From the NCBI GenBank assembly GCA_910588235.1, contig CAJUOQ010000006.1:4276-68275 (forward strand): DNA of 64,000 nt, given 5' to 3'. The translations under genes were made by a program, and so were the position numbers. The stretch is from an uncultured Atopostipes sp. Its GTDB lineage: Bacteria > Bacillota > Bacilli > Lactobacillales > Carnobacteriaceae_A. The notes beneath the pieces were generated by a model that was given only the letters and a program-made list of their open reading frames with translations, did not search any database and was not told where the DNA came from. Positions 53,814-63,467 of the stretch are shown piece after piece (position 1 is the stretch's first letter; each line of letters opens with the position of its first letter).

Positions 53814-54296
53814 ATGAATAATTTTAAAGATAAATTAAATGATTTCTTCTTTTTAACCGAAGAAGAAATCGAAGATCAAGATGCAGAAGAAGTAAATGAA
53901 GCATCAACAAATACTCATGACAATCCGGCTCCAGCGCAGCAAGAAAAAACTCCAAGGGTTGAGAATTATATGCAAAAAAAGTCTGGAGGAGAAAATGTGG
54001 TGGCAATTAATCAAAAACAATCATTACAAAAACCGCAGATTACTATTGTAGAGCCTAGACTTTATTCAGAAGTACAGGAAGTGGCAGACTACTTGTTATC
54101 TAGTCAATCGGTGATTTTAAATTTCCGCCGAATGGATAATGAACAAGCTGCAAAAATGATCGATTTCTTGATGGGCGTTACCTATGCTGTTAAAGGAGAT
54201 ATCCAACGCTTAGATGAGGAATTATTTATCTGTACTCCTCAAAGTGTAACAGTCAACGGGTCTGATTTATCAGAATACACAGATTCATTATTGTAG
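53814..54296 (+). CDS. sepF: Cell division protein SepF
   Basis: The 160-residue protein has the N-terminal membrane-binding helix MNNFKDKLNDFFFL, an acidic linker and the SepF domain from about residue 75 (ITIVEPRLYSEVQEVADYLL ... VILNFRRMDNEQAAKMIDFL). It ties FtsZ filaments to the membrane. ATG 53814 is chosen for its GGAGGG 7 bases upstream. No ylmE gene lies between ftsZ and sepF. Confidence 0.93.
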   Translation: MNNFKDKLNDFFFLTEEEIEDQDAEEVNEASTNTHDNPAPAQQEKTPRVENYMQKKSGGENVVAINQKQSLQKPQITIVEPRLYSEVQEVADYLLSSQSVILNFRRMDNEQAAKMIDFLMGVTYAVKGDIQRLDEELFICTPQSVTVNGSDLSEYTDSLL

Positions 54297-54327
54297 TTGT
54301 AACTTATTGAGGAGAAGATTTTAAACG

Positions 54328-54615
54328 ATGGTAAATATATTAATTGAATTAGGCGAATTATCACTAAATGTGATTGATATTTACAGGATATTATTGATTG
54401 TATATTTCTTAATGTCCTGGCTCCCGGGAGCTTATCAATCGACGATAGGGCAGATTTTAACTCGAATTTGTGAACCCTTTGTTGGTTTCTTTAGACGCTT
54501 TATTCCGCCGATTGGTTTTATCAGTTTGGCTGGATTAGCTGCACTCTTTTCACTCACGTTAATTGAATATGGGGTCATCACCCTCATCAATTTCTTGATA
54601 CGTTTAGTTGTGTAG
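54328..54615 (+). CDS. YggT family membrane protein
   Basis: The 95-residue protein has two membrane helices with the YggT pattern LLIVYFLMSWLPGAYQS and RICEPFVGFFRRFIPPIGF. It corresponds to Bacillus ylmG, in the usual place between sepF and ylmH. Its role is linked to division or membrane organisation but not defined. Confidence 0.92.
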   Translation: MVNILIELGELSLNVIDIYRILLIVYFLMSWLPGAYQSTIGQILTRICEPFVGFFRRFIPPIGFISLAGLAALFSLTLIEYGVITLINFLIRLVV

Positions 54616-54627
54616 GGGCGTTAGAGG

Positions 54628-55410
54628 ATGAATATTTATCAACATTTTCGTGAAGATGAGCAAGCCTTTATCGACCAAGTAATTGATTGGATCGCTCAAG
54701 TTGAAAACCAATACGCTCCTTACCTCACAAGTTTTCTAAATCCAAGACAACTTTTCATCGTCCAAGCCGTCATCGGTCAATATGAAGACATTGAACATCA
54801 AGCTTTTGGCGGCTACGATGAAGCGGAACAACAGCGGGTCTTGCTTTATCCCCCATACTATGAACCGACCGCTGCTGATTTTGAAATTTCACTCGTTGAA
54901 ATCAATTACCCCACCAAATTTGCGGAACTTACGCATGGTCAAATCTTGGGAAGCGTCTTAGGAGCAGGAATCGCAAGAGATACTTTAGGAGATATTATCA
55001 ATGACCAGGAGCGCTGGCAATTTTTTATCGATGAGAAGATGAAAGACTTTATTTTTATGCAGGTCGATCATATCGGTCGGACAGCTAGTCATTTAGAAGA
55101 GCGTGCACTCGAAGAAAAAGTGACGACGACTTCTAAATGGGAAAGTAAAGAACTGGTTGTCTCATCTTTACGGATTGATGTCGTTTTAGCCCGCGCTCTA
55201 AATCTTTCAAGGAACCGAGCGAAAAAATTAATTAAGAACCAACGCATTAAGATTAATTGGGTAGACATTGAACGTCCGGATTTGGAATTAGAAGAGTATG
55301 ATATCGTCTCTATTCGGGGGTATGGACGTCTACAAATTCGAGAACAATTAGGAACGACTCGTAAAGAGAATATCGTTTTGAACATTGGAATAATTGATCG
55401 CAATAGTTAA
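54628..55410 (+). CDS. YlmH-family RNA-binding protein (S4 domain)
   Basis: The 260-residue protein has the YlmH N-terminal domain (HFREDEQAFIDQVIDWI, then FLNPRQLFIV) and a C-terminal S4 RNA-binding domain (SLRIDVVLARALNLSRNRAKKLIKNQRIKIN, shown in part). YlmH homologues bind stalled large ribosomal subunits in quality control (reported for Bacillus). Its place between yggT and divIVA is conserved. Confidence 0.93.
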   Translation: MNIYQHFREDEQAFIDQVIDWIAQVENQYAPYLTSFLNPRQLFIVQAVIGQYEDIEHQAFGGYDEAEQQRVLLYPPYYEPTAADFEISLVEINYPTKFAELTHGQILGSVLGAGIARDTLGDIINDQERWQFFIDEKMKDFIFMQVDHIGRTASHLEERALEEKVTTTSKWESKELVVSSLRIDVVLARALNLSRNRAKKLIKNQRIKINWVDIERPDLELEEYDIVSIRGYGRLQIREQLGTTRKENIVLNIGIIDRNS

Positions 55411-55458
55411 TTAAAATAAATAAATTCAATCGTAAATTTTGGAAGGGATCTGATCTTT

Positions 55459-56400
55459 ATGGCATTAACACCACTTGAAATACACAACCAAGAATTTCCA
55501 ACGCGTATGCGAGGGTTCGATCAAGACGCAGTCAATGAGTTTCTCGATCAAGTCATTCGAGACTATGAAACGCTCATTCGTGAGAACAAAGAAGTCAAAG
55601 ATGAATTAGAGCTGGTCAATAAAAAGTTAGCGAACTATGAAGAGATGCAAGAATCGTTAAACAAATCGATTATTGTAGCTCAGGATGCGGCGGATCGTCT
55701 AAAAGAAAATACGGATAAAGAACTAGAAGTGATCAAACGAGAAGCAGAAAGCTATGCTGAAAATGTACGCAAAGAAGCCGATAAATATGCAGAAGAAGTG
55801 CAGAAAGAAGCGGACAAGTACAATGAAGAGTTAAGTAAGCAAGCGGAAGAATATGCAGAAAATGTACATAAAGAAGCAGACGATAATGCGGATGCTTTGC
55901 TAGAAGAAGCTGTTTTAAAAGCGCGTAAAATTGAAGATGAGACTGAGGCGTTGAGAAAACAAAGCCGTGTTTTTAGACAACGTCTACAACTCCTCATCGA
56001 ATCCCAACTTGAGCTCCTTACAAAAGAAGACTGGGATAATCTCTTGGTTGGAGAGCCTATCGAGTACCCAAGTACAGAGACTATCGCAGAAGTGGAAAGA
56101 GAACTCGAAGAAAAAATAGAAGTTCAACCTGCTGAAGGAGCAGAAGAAATTGCGGATGAAGCTGTAGACGGCGAAGATGCAGATGTTGCAGATGATGAAG
56201 AAGCAGAAGATAATGTTTACGAAGAAACTGAAGAAGTGGTTGCTTTTGAAGAGGCCGAAACAGACGCAGAAACAGCGGATGAAGATAAAGAAGTTGAAAA
56301 ATCAACCGATGAGAGCTATAATAATACAGATTCAGAAACTGAAGCGTATGAAGAGGGCACAATGCCCGCAGTAGAATTACCAGATTCTGCGAATCAATAA
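55459..56400 (+). CDS. divIVA: Septum-site and pole protein DivIVA
   Basis: The 313-residue protein begins with the DivIVA membrane-binding domain (MALTPLEIHNQEFPTRMRGF, then DQDAVNEFLDQVI), followed by a long coiled coil. Residues about 94-148 form five consecutive 11-residue repeats of the form KEADKYAEEVQ, unusual in their regularity. The last 100 residues are extremely acidic, rich in Glu, Ala and Asp. GGAAGGGA precedes the ATG. It is longer than Bacillus DivIVA (164 residues), mainly through the repeats and the tail. Confidence 0.94.
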   Translation: MALTPLEIHNQEFPTRMRGFDQDAVNEFLDQVIRDYETLIRENKEVKDELELVNKKLANYEEMQESLNKSIIVAQDAADRLKENTDKELEVIKREAESYAENVRKEADKYAEEVQKEADKYNEELSKQAEEYAENVHKEADDNADALLEEAVLKARKIEDETEALRKQSRVFRQRLQLLIESQLELLTKEDWDNLLVGEPIEYPSTETIAEVERELEEKIEVQPAEGAEEIADEAVDGEDADVADDEEAEDNVYEETEEVVAFEEAETDAETADEDKEVEKSTDESYNNTDSETEAYEEGTMPAVELPDSANQ

Positions 56401-56422
56401 CTGAATAAATCATAAGGAACGC

Positions 56423-56660
56423 AATATATTGAACCTCTTGCAGGCGAATAAACGTCAGACAGAGAATCAACGGTTGGTGCGAGTTGGTCAATGTTCAATA
56501 TATTATCATCCGTTTTTTATTAGTGAACTTTAGTAGCTAATACTGTCACTCTGCATTAAAGAGATTTTGAGTAGAGCAAGCCGATCGAAGGTCGAAGCTT
56601 GTTCAAAAAAGGTGGTACCACGAGATTTCGTCCTTTTCGGGATGGAATCTTTTTTTATTT
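56423..56660 (+). promoter_or_regulatory. T-box leader of ileS
   Basis: The long pairing AATATATTGAAC/GTTCAATATATT (56423-56434 with 56493-56504) closes Stem I. GAGCAAGC/GCTTGTTC forms Stem III near 56575-56601. The T-box core AAGGTGGTACCACG follows at about 56607-56622 and then a terminator, AGATTTCGTCC/GGGATGGAATCT with T7. ATC at 56466-56468, followed by A, is a candidate isoleucine specifier, but its place in the loop was not verified. Uncharged tRNA-Ile would switch ileS on. Confidence 0.9.
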
Positions 56661-56687
56661 TAAAAATGACTATAGGAGTTGAAAATT

Positions 56688-59474
56688 TTGGAAATCAAAG
56701 ACACACTAAATTTACTAAAAACTGATTTCCCGATGCGCGCGGGTTTAGCCAATAAAGAACCGAAGCGGCAAGAAGAATGGGAAGAACAAAATGTTTATGA
56801 AAAAAGACAAAAATTAAACGAAGGCAAACCAAAATATATTTTACATGATGGTCCGCCGTTTGCGAATGGTCCGATCCATATTGGGCATGCCATGAACAAA
56901 ATTTCAAAAGACTTTATTGTGCGTTATCGTTCAATGAACGGCTATGACGCACCCTATGTACCTGGTTGGGATACGCATGGTTTACCGATTGAACAAGTTT
57001 TAGCGAATCAAGGCATTGATCGTAAATCAATGTCGGTCGCTGAATTCCGTCGTTTATGTGAAGAATATGCTTTAGAACAATTGGATCTACAACGCGATGC
57101 TTTCAAACGTTTAGGGGTTGCTGGTGAATGGGATAATCCTTATATCACGTTAACGCCAGACTATGAAGCAGCGCAAATTCGAGTGTTCGGAAAGATGGCT
57201 GAAAAAGGCTATATCTATCGTGGTCAAAAACCTATTTACTGGTCACCATCCAGTGAATCCGCGTTAGCCGAAGCAGAAATCGAATACCATGATGTGCGTG
57301 GACCAAGTATTTATGTTGCTTTTCCAGTCAAAGACGGCAAAGGGATTGTCTCTGAAGATGCGAACTTTGTTATTTGGACAACAACTCCATGGACCTTGCC
57401 TTCAAACATGGCAATTACTGTACATGAAACAGGGATCTATAATGAAGTAAGCACAAATGGTAAAAAATACATTGTCGCTGCTGAATTATTAGAGCAAGTG
57501 GCTGAAGCTTTAGAGTGGGAAGATGTTGAAGTTCTAAAAGAATTTACCGGAAAAGACTTAGAATATACTACTGCTGAGCATCCTTTCTATGATCGTGAAT
57601 CCCTCTTAATCTTAGGTGATCACGTGACATTTGAAGACGGGACAGGACTCGTGCATACCGCGCCTGGACACGGGGATGAAGACTACATCGTAGGTTTAGA
57701 ATATAACTTACCGATTCTTTCACCGATTGATGATCAAGGGAAATTTACGGACGAAGCACCTGGACTAGAAGGCGTCTTTTATGACGATGCCAACACCATT
57801 GTTACTGGTTGGTTAGAAGAGAAAGGCTTATTGTTAGATCTTTCCTTCTTCACCCATAGTTACCCACATGACTGGCGTACGAAAAAACCAGTTATTTTCC
57901 GTGCAACGCCGCAATGGTTTGCTTCCATTGATGACTTCCGTCAAAACATTTTAGATGAAATTAAAGAAGTCGACTGGTTACTTCCATGGGGTGAGGAACG
58001 TATTCATAATATGGTCCGGGATCGTGGAGACTGGGTCATTTCACGTCAAAGAACTTGGGGCGTTCCTTTACCTATTTTCTACGCTGAAAATGGCGATCCA
58101 ATCATTACACCAGAAACGATCGATCATGTGGCTAAATTGATTGAAGAACATGGTTCAAATGTTTGGTTTGAAAATGAAGCAAAAGATTTACTACCAGAAG
58201 GCTTTACGCATCCAAATAGTCCGAATGGTGAATTTACAAAAGAGAATGACATCATGGATGTCTGGTTCGACTCGGGTTCATCTCATGAAGCGGTGCTGCG
58301 TACACGCGATGAATTACGATTCCCCGCTGACTTATACTTGGAAGGTTCCGACCAATATCGTGGTTGGTTCAACTCCAGCTTAACGACCAGCGTGGCGATT
58401 AACGATGTTGCTCCTTACAAAGCGGTCCTTTCGCAAGGGTTTGTTTTAGACGGTAAAGGACGTAAGATGAGTAAATCGGTTGGAAATGTGATCGACCCGA
58501 ATAAAGTGGTCAACCAATTAGGGGCCGACATTATTCGTCTCTGGGTTTTAAGTGCCGATACACAAGCGGATGTGCGCGTCAGTATGGAGATTTTACAACA
58601 AGTTTCTGAAGTTTATCGTAAAATCCGTAATACCTTACGCTTTATGATTCAAAATACCGAAGACTTTGATGCAGAAGCAAATGGTCTTCCTTATGAAGAT
58701 TTACGTTCGATCGATCATTACATGCTTAACCGTTTAGACATGACGATTGAAAATATTCTTCAAGCGTATGAAAATTATAAATTTAATGATATTTTCAAAG
58801 AAGTGAATCATTTCGTAACCGTTGATCTTTCAAACTTCTATATGAATATCGCGAAAGATATTTTATATATTGACGCTCCGGATGATTATCCACGTCGTGC
58901 GATCCAGACGGTATTCTATGAAGCGTTAGTCAAATTAACGAAAGTACTAACACCAATTATCCCGCACACAGCGGAAGAAATCTGGACGTATTTAAACGAA
59001 GAAGAAGAATACGCTCAGTTAACTGAGTTCCCAGAAGTTGAACATTATGAAGATCGTGCAGAAATCTTAGAAAAATGGTCAGCTTTCATGGACTTACGCG
59101 ATAATGTGCTCAAAGCAAATGAAGTCGCTCGTGAAAATAAAGTGATCGGTAAAGACTTTGAAGCAAAAATTACTTTATATGTGACTGCAGGGGTCGAGAA
59201 GTTACTTGAATCCCTCCATGCAGATTTACGTCAAGTCTTAGTCGCTTCTGAATTGAATATTCTACCATTAGAAATGAAACCAGAAGAGGATGACTCGATT
59301 CTTGACTTTGACGATATGGCAATTAAAGTTGAGCATATGCCAGGTGGTGTCTGTGATCGTTGTCGTATTACCACAGAAAAATTAATTGATGTGGAAGGAA
59401 AAGGACAACTCTGTCATCGTTGCTATGCGATCGTAGAAGAACATTACCCTGAATTACTAGAAGAAGCAGAATAA
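56688..59474 (+). CDS. ileS: Isoleucyl-tRNA synthetase
   Basis: The class I synthetase of about 928 residues has the HIGH motif in [11 protein letters not shown], the editing domain ([23 protein letters not shown]), the DQYRGWF segment, KMSKS in [10 protein letters not shown] and a C-terminal zinc site (CDRCRI ... CHRCY). TTG 56688 is preferred because AGGAG lies 9 bases upstream; TTG 56679 abuts that site. A T-box leader controls it and a terminator follows. Confidence 0.96.
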   Translation: MEIKDTLNLLKTDFPMRAGLANKEPKRQEEWEEQNVYEKRQKLNEGKPKYILHDGPPFANGPIHIGHAMNKISKDFIVRYRSMNGYDAPYVPGWDTHGLPIEQVLANQGIDRKSMSVAEFRRLCEEYALEQLDLQRDAFKRLGVAGEWDNPYITLTPDYEAAQIRVFGKMAEKGYIYRGQKPIYWSPSSESALAEAEIEYHDVRGPSIYVAFPVKDGKGIVSEDANFVIWTTTPWTLPSNMAITVHETGIYNEVSTNGKKYIVAAELLEQVAEALEWEDVEVLKEFTGKDLEYTTAEHPFYDRESLLILGDHVTFEDGTGLVHTAPGHGDEDYIVGLEYNLPILSPIDDQGKFTDEAPGLEGVFYDDANTIVTGWLEEKGLLLDLSFFTHSYPHDWRTKKPVIFRATPQWFASIDDFRQNILDEIKEVDWLLPWGEERIHNMVRDRGDWVISRQRTWGVPLPIFYAENGDPIITPETIDHVAKLIEEHGSNVWFENEAKDLLPEGFTHPNSPNGEFTKENDIMDVWFDSGSSHEAVLRTRDELRFPADLYLEGSDQYRGWFNSSLTTSVAINDVAPYKAVLSQGFVLDGKGRKMSKSVGNVIDPNKVVNQLGADIIRLWVLSADTQADVRVSMEILQQVSEVYRKIRNTLRFMIQNTEDFDAEANGLPYEDLRSIDHYMLNRLDMTIENILQAYENYKFNDIFKEVNHFVTVDLSNFYMNIAKDILYIDAPDDYPRRAIQTVFYEALVKLTKVLTPIIPHTAEEIWTYLNEEEEYAQLTEFPEVEHYEDRAEILEKWSAFMDLRDNVLKANEVARENKVIGKDFEAKITLYVTAGVEKLLESLHADLRQVLVASELNILPLEMKPEEDDSILDFDDMAIKVEHMPGGVCDRCRITTEKLIDVEGKGQLCHRCYAIVEEHYPELLEEAE

Positions 59475-59484
59475 AACGTTTCGA

Positions 59485-59528
59485 AAACAGCTCAAGTCGG
59501 AGGAAACTCCAGACTCGAGCTGTTTTTT
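59485..59528 (+). terminator. Terminator of ileS
   Basis: AACAGCTCAAGTC and GACTCGAGCTGTT pair with one mismatch, extended by GGAG/CTCC, and T7 follows. Confidence 0.9.
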
Positions 59529-59584
59529 TGTGTCGTGCCTGAAATGAGAAAGTAGGGGGACATGTGTCTTGGTGAGAAAAGGTG

Positions 59585-59621
59585 GCTCGTGGTCTCGTAT
59601 TCTGTTTTCGTGCTCACGAGC
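59585..59621. repeat. Single copy related to repeat family D
   Basis: GCTCGTG (59585-59591) and CACGAGC (59615-59621) are perfect inverted arms. The whole unit, CTCGTGGTCTCGTATTCTG onward, resembles the first repeat at 9771, sharing the CACGAGC end and about the same length. Confidence 0.5.
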
Positions 59622-59662
59622 AGGATTTCCACACTAATAAACGTCCTTTTGCTCAATAAAGA

Positions 59663-59697
59663 CAAAAAAGAACTCCCTAAACTTAAATGTTTAGGGA
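59663..59697 (-). terminator. Terminator of the xpaC-telA operon
   Basis: CTCCCTAAAC and GTTTAGGGAG form a perfect stem; reading the minus strand, TTCTTTTTTG follows. Confidence 0.88.
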
Positions 59698-59726
59698 GGA
59701 TTGAGGGTTGATTCAATTAAACCATC

Positions 59727-60995
59727 TTAATTATTTTTTTGATTTTGTGATTGTTGAGTGACTTCTAGTAATTGATCGCGCAATTGATCTTCCATTGTCA
59801 CCAATTGTTGTTCGGCTTCACGACGTTTTTGTGAACCTTGTTGTTGGATGGACAATGTTTCTTGGAGAGTCTCAATTAAGTCAGATTGTGTTTTTTGTAG
59901 TGTTTCGATATCTACAACTGCGCGTTCTGTTTCACGAGCCGTATCAAGAGATGATTGTTTCAACATTTCTGAGTTCTTTTCGAGCATCTCATTGGTAGCA
60001 TCAGAAACTTTACGTTGCGCAGCGACGGCATCTTGTTTACGTAAGAGTGTAAGAGAGATGACAATTTGGTTTTTCCATAATGGAATCGCTGTGTTAATCG
60101 ACGTTTGAATTCGCTCCGCTAAAGCTTGGTTTGTATTTTGAATCAAGCGAATTTGTGGAGCTTGTTGTAACGTAATTTGACGTGTGACTCTTAAGTCATG
60201 CACACGTTTATCTAGACGGTTTAAGAATTGATTTAAATCATTAACCTTTTGCACGAGCATTTGATCGGGATTGTCTTCCGCTTCTGCTAGGGCTTTTGGA
60301 ATAATATCATTTTCCAATTCTTGAATGCGTAATTCACCAGCCGCAATATAGATATTTAAAGCTTCATAGTAATCTAAGTTTTGATCATAAAGTTGGCTTA
60401 ACATTTTATTGTCTTCCAACAACATGCTTTTTTGTTTATCGAGCTGTAAAGCAATTTTATCGACTTGCGCGCCGATTTTTTGATATTTCGCCGTCGTTTC
60501 ATAAATAGAACGCTTCGCACGACGGAAGATCTTTTGTAAAAAGTTTTGATTTTGTTCCACTAACTCATCAGGGTCCGACTCTTGTAAATAGAACATCAAG
60601 TCATTAATGGAAGCACCGATTTCACCAGTTTCTTGGTTTTGCACATGATTCAAGACGTTGTGCGAGAAGTCTCCAATTTTTTGTTGGGCGGCTGAACCGT
60701 AATTCAATACCGCATCCGTATCGGTAAAATCAATCTGTTCAGATAATTGACGAGCCGTTTCTTGTTGTTCAGCCGGCAGATTTTCATACGTTTGGCCGGA
60801 AGCTCGTTGTTCTTGTTCATCGGTTGTTTCTAAATCTAATTCAGGCATCGATGTGGGTTCACTAAAAGGATCTTTGAGTAAATCTTCGATCGCTGCATTG
60901 GCTCCAGTTTGTTTCGTATCAGGCGTTGCTTCTGTGTCGGGAGCTGAGTTTGTTTCTTCTGTATTGAACTCTTGCTTTCGTTCTTCTTCAGACAT
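59727..60995 (-). CDS. TelA-family toxic anion resistance protein
   Basis: The 422-residue, mostly helical protein matches the TelA/YceH family; the core (FLQKIFRRAKRSIYETTAKYQKI, given in part, IALQLDKQKSMLLEDNKMLSQLYDQN, in part) and the late WKNQIVISLTLLRKQDA motif are characteristic. The family name comes from tellurite resistance, but in Firmicutes it is linked to envelope stress. The N-terminal 80 residues are acidic and disordered. It is encoded after xpaC on the same strand with a 43-base gap. Confidence 0.9.
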   Translation of the reverse strand: MSEEERKQEFNTEETNSAPDTEATPDTKQTGANAAIEDLLKDPFSEPTSMPELDLETTDEQEQRASGQTYENLPAEQQETARQLSEQIDFTDTDAVLNYGSAAQQKIGDFSHNVLNHVQNQETGEIGASINDLMFYLQESDPDELVEQNQNFLQKIFRRAKRSIYETTAKYQKIGAQVDKIALQLDKQKSMLLEDNKMLSQLYDQNLDYYEALNIYIAAGELRIQELENDIIPKALAEAEDNPDQMLVQKVNDLNQFLNRLDKRVHDLRVTRQITLQQAPQIRLIQNTNQALAERIQTSINTAIPLWKNQIVISLTLLRKQDAVAAQRKVSDATNEMLEKNSEMLKQSSLDTARETERAVVDIETLQKTQSDLIETLQETLSIQQQGSQKRREAEQQLVTMEDQLRDQLLEVTQQSQNQKNN

Positions 60996-61038
60996 ATACC
61001 ATTATCCTCTCTAAATGTATTTCATTTAAAGTTTACTA

Positions 61039-61734
61039 TTAAATTTCGTCATCTTCAATGGATGAGCCTTCGCGATTTAAGCGACGCTTAGCCAGTTCTA
61101 CTTCATCCGCTAAATCAGAGATATCGGTTGAACGGAACTTCATATAGTCTCCAGCAATTTGTTCGCAGACATCATCAATCGTTTGCGCCGATTTTTCTAA
61201 CACATCAAAGGTTTGTTTGCTTTTTGCTTGATGTTGATTGATGGTGACATATTTGTCTGTTAAATCAGCCAGGCTCGGTAAATGGACATATAAAAATTGA
61301 TCCACTTCGTGTAATCGTTCGGGTTCATTGACGATATCTTTAAATAAAACTTTGATCAAATGCAAGGTGTTGTTGCGGTTCGCAATGGCACGCAACTTAC
61401 CCGTGTGGGTCATGTTTTCTTCGATTTGTAAAATTTGGTTTTTAGCGTTATTCATGGTGTCTCTAAAGAAATCAATATCTTCATTGCTTAAGCCTCGAGA
61501 TTGATAAAATTTTTCTCTCTCATCGGAGACCGGTTTTAAATCTTGTGCTTTTTTCTTTTGAGGTGGGGCCTGTCTTTTTAAATAAGTCGCATAGAGACCA
61601 GCACCAATCACGAGTCCAATAATAATCGAAAGTGTACGATTTACATTTAACGCTCCTAGAAGAAGGACTACGACCACAATGGTAATCCCTGCTAAAAGTA
61701 ATATAAAAAGATTATTGGATGTTTTTTTCTTCAT
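61039..61734 (-). CDS. XpaC-like 5-bromo-4-chloroindolyl phosphate hydrolysis family protein
   Basis: The 231-residue protein has two N-terminal membrane helices (LFILLLAGITIVVVVLLLGAL and IIIGLVIGAGLYATYL, the first given over 20 residues only in part) and a cytoplasmic helical domain (GLSNEDIDFFRDTMNNAKNQI, in part) of the XpaC family. XpaC and TelA genes are paired in many Firmicutes, as here. The biochemical role is unknown. Confidence 0.86.
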   Translation of the reverse strand: MKKKTSNNLFILLLAGITIVVVVLLLGALNVNRTLSIIIGLVIGAGLYATYLKRQAPPQKKKAQDLKPVSDEREKFYQSRGLSNEDIDFFRDTMNNAKNQILQIEENMTHTGKLRAIANRNNTLHLIKVLFKDIVNEPERLHEVDQFLYVHLPSLADLTDKYVTINQHQAKSKQTFDVLEKSAQTIDDVCEQIAGDYMKFRSTDISDLADEVELAKRRLNREGSSIEDDEI

Positions 61735-61846
61735 ATTTGTCTACATCCTTTCTTTAGTATCCATTTTATTTTACCATAAACTTAAGGGAGATCACTCATA
61801 CTTTAGCAGGATTTTAAACAAATTGTAAAAAAATTGTAGCTAGTAA

Positions 61847-61855
61847 TGCTATAAT
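61847..61855 (+). promoter_or_regulatory. Extended -10 promoter of the NUDIX gene
   Basis: TGCTATAAT is an extended -10 element 28 bases before the start codon; the -35 region is A-rich and poor. Confidence 0.55.
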
Positions 61856-61883
61856 AAAGAAAAGAAGAAAGGGCGAGATACAA

Positions 61884-62450
61884 ATGGAATTTGAAGAGAA
61901 GATTACGAACACAGAGACCATTCATGAAGGAAATATTACGACCTATCAATTATTAGATGTTACTTTGCCCGATGGACAAGAAGCGGAACGTGAAATTGTA
62001 CGACATGACTCAGCCGCCGCTGTGATTGCTTTTACGGCCGAACAAGAATTGATCCTCGTTCGTCAGTACCGAGTAGCGATTGGCAAAACGACGTTAGAAT
62101 TGCCTGCCGGTTTAAGAGACGATGAAGATAAAGATGGCATGGTTACTGCGCAGCGTGAACTGGAAGAGGAAACAGGCTTTCGTTCAGACGATTGGCGTTA
62201 TGTCACTTCTTTTTATAGTACGCCTGGCTATACCGATGAATTTTTGGAAATTTACGAAGCACATGGCTTAGAACAAGTTGAAAATCCCCGTGCTCAAGAT
62301 GAGAGTGAATTTATCGAAGTCGTGACTTTAGATTTTGATGAAGCAATGGATGCTTATATTCGAGGAGAATTGTGTGATTCAAAAACGGTCTTTGCATTAT
62401 TTTACTGGCGCATGAAACGAGATAAAAATAGACCGAACACAGAGCAATAA
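61884..62450 (+). CDS. NUDIX hydrolase, ADP-ribose pyrophosphatase type
   Basis: The 188-residue protein has the ADP-ribose pyrophosphatase layout: an N-terminal swapped strand segment, VLVRQYRVAIGKTTLELPAG-like substrate residues (here LILVRQYRVAIGKTTLELPA) and the Nudix-box core RELEEETGF, then YSTPGYTDE. It hydrolyses ADP-ribose to AMP and ribose 5-phosphate. It starts a small operon toward luxS. Confidence 0.92.
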   Translation: MEFEEKITNTETIHEGNITTYQLLDVTLPDGQEAEREIVRHDSAAAVIAFTAEQELILVRQYRVAIGKTTLELPAGLRDDEDKDGMVTAQRELEEETGFRSDDWRYVTSFYSTPGYTDEFLEIYEAHGLEQVENPRAQDESEFIEVVTLDFDEAMDAYIRGELCDSKTVFALFYWRMKRDKNRPNTEQ

Positions 62451-62487
62451 AATATTAGGAAGTTTATAGATGAGGTAGAGAGACCAG

Positions 62488-62733
62488 ATGAGTTCAAGAG
62501 CAGAAAGAAAAAGAGCGGAGCGCGAAAGACGGAAACAAGAAGCGCGCCAAAAACGTAAAAATTCATGGAAGGAACGAATCGAGGAGTTCAAATTAAATCG
62601 ACAAGGGAAAACAAAACGACGCCGATCTGATGTCATGTCCCGTCATCGTCGCACCGATCGGATATTAACTTTACTTATTGCGATCGTTACTTTATTATTA
62701 ATTATTGCATGGATTTTTATTTTATTTATTTAA
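62488..62733 (+). CDS. Small basic single-pass membrane protein
   Basis: The 81-residue protein has a highly charged N-terminal helix (ERKRAERERRKQEARQKRK) and one C-terminal membrane helix (ILTLLIAIVTLLLIIAWIFI). I recognise no family function. Its place between an ADP-ribose pyrophosphatase gene and mtnN is common in Lactobacillales. Spacing to both neighbours suggests cotranscription. Confidence 0.75.
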   Translation: MSSRAERKRAERERRKQEARQKRKNSWKERIEEFKLNRQGKTKRRRSDVMSRHRRTDRILTLLIAIVTLLLIIAWIFILFI

Positions 62734-62758
62734 CGATAAGAGTTGAAGGAGTAGTTCA

Positions 62759-63466
62759 TTGAAAATTGGAATTTTAGTGGCGATGGCTGAGGAACGGCAA
62801 CGACTAACCGAAGTATTGTCCTCTGCCACCATTCGAAAAATCGCTAATCAAACGTTTTATGAAGGCACCATTTACGACCAGCCGGTGACGGTTGTGCAAT
62901 CGGGAATTGGAAAAGTCAATGCGACGATTGCGACCACCTTATTAATTCAGGAATTTGAGGTGGATGTGGTAATTAATACTGGATCAGCGGGTGGCATTGG
63001 GACGGGCTTGTCCATTGGAGATTTAGTGATTGCGACCCGTTTATCTTACCACGATGCGGATAACCGTGGCTTTGGCTATACTTATGGGCAGATCCCCCAA
63101 ATGGACGCTGAATATGTGGTCGATGAAGACTTGGGTGCTATGATTGAGGAAGCCGCACCGTCTTTAGGTTGGCATGTAGAAAAAGGGTTAATTGTGTCGG
63201 GGGATTCATTTATTTCGAATACCGCCCAAATCAATGAAATTAAAAAACATTTTCCGGATGCCTTAGTGACGGAAATGGAAGGGGCAGCGGTTGCGCAAAC
63301 TTGTCGCCAGTTTGACATTCCTTTTGCGGTGATACGAGCCGTTTCGGATACAGCGGATGAAGCAGCGACGGTTAATTTTGATGAATTTGTGCTCCAAGCA
63401 GGAAAACGTTCAGCTGAACTTATATTAGCTGTGATTCAAAAGTTAAATAATAGTAGGAGAGATTGA
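62759..63466 (+). CDS. mtnN: 5'-methylthioadenosine/S-adenosylhomocysteine nucleosidase
   Basis: The 235-residue enzyme splits adenine from S-adenosylhomocysteine and methylthioadenosine. It has IGILVAMAEE at its start, QSGIGKVNA, NTGSAGGIG, the substrate segment VTEMEGAAVAQ and the catalytic Asp in RAVSDTAD. The start is TTG 62759 with GAAGGAG 7 bases upstream. Its product S-ribosylhomocysteine is the substrate of LuxS, encoded 1 base downstream. Confidence 0.95.
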   Translation: MKIGILVAMAEERQRLTEVLSSATIRKIANQTFYEGTIYDQPVTVVQSGIGKVNATIATTLLIQEFEVDVVINTGSAGGIGTGLSIGDLVIATRLSYHDADNRGFGYTYGQIPQMDAEYVVDEDLGAMIEEAAPSLGWHVEKGLIVSGDSFISNTAQINEIKKHFPDALVTEMEGAAVAQTCRQFDIPFAVIRAVSDTADEAATVNFDEFVLQAGKRSAELILAVIQKLNNSRRD

Positions 63467-63467
63467 G

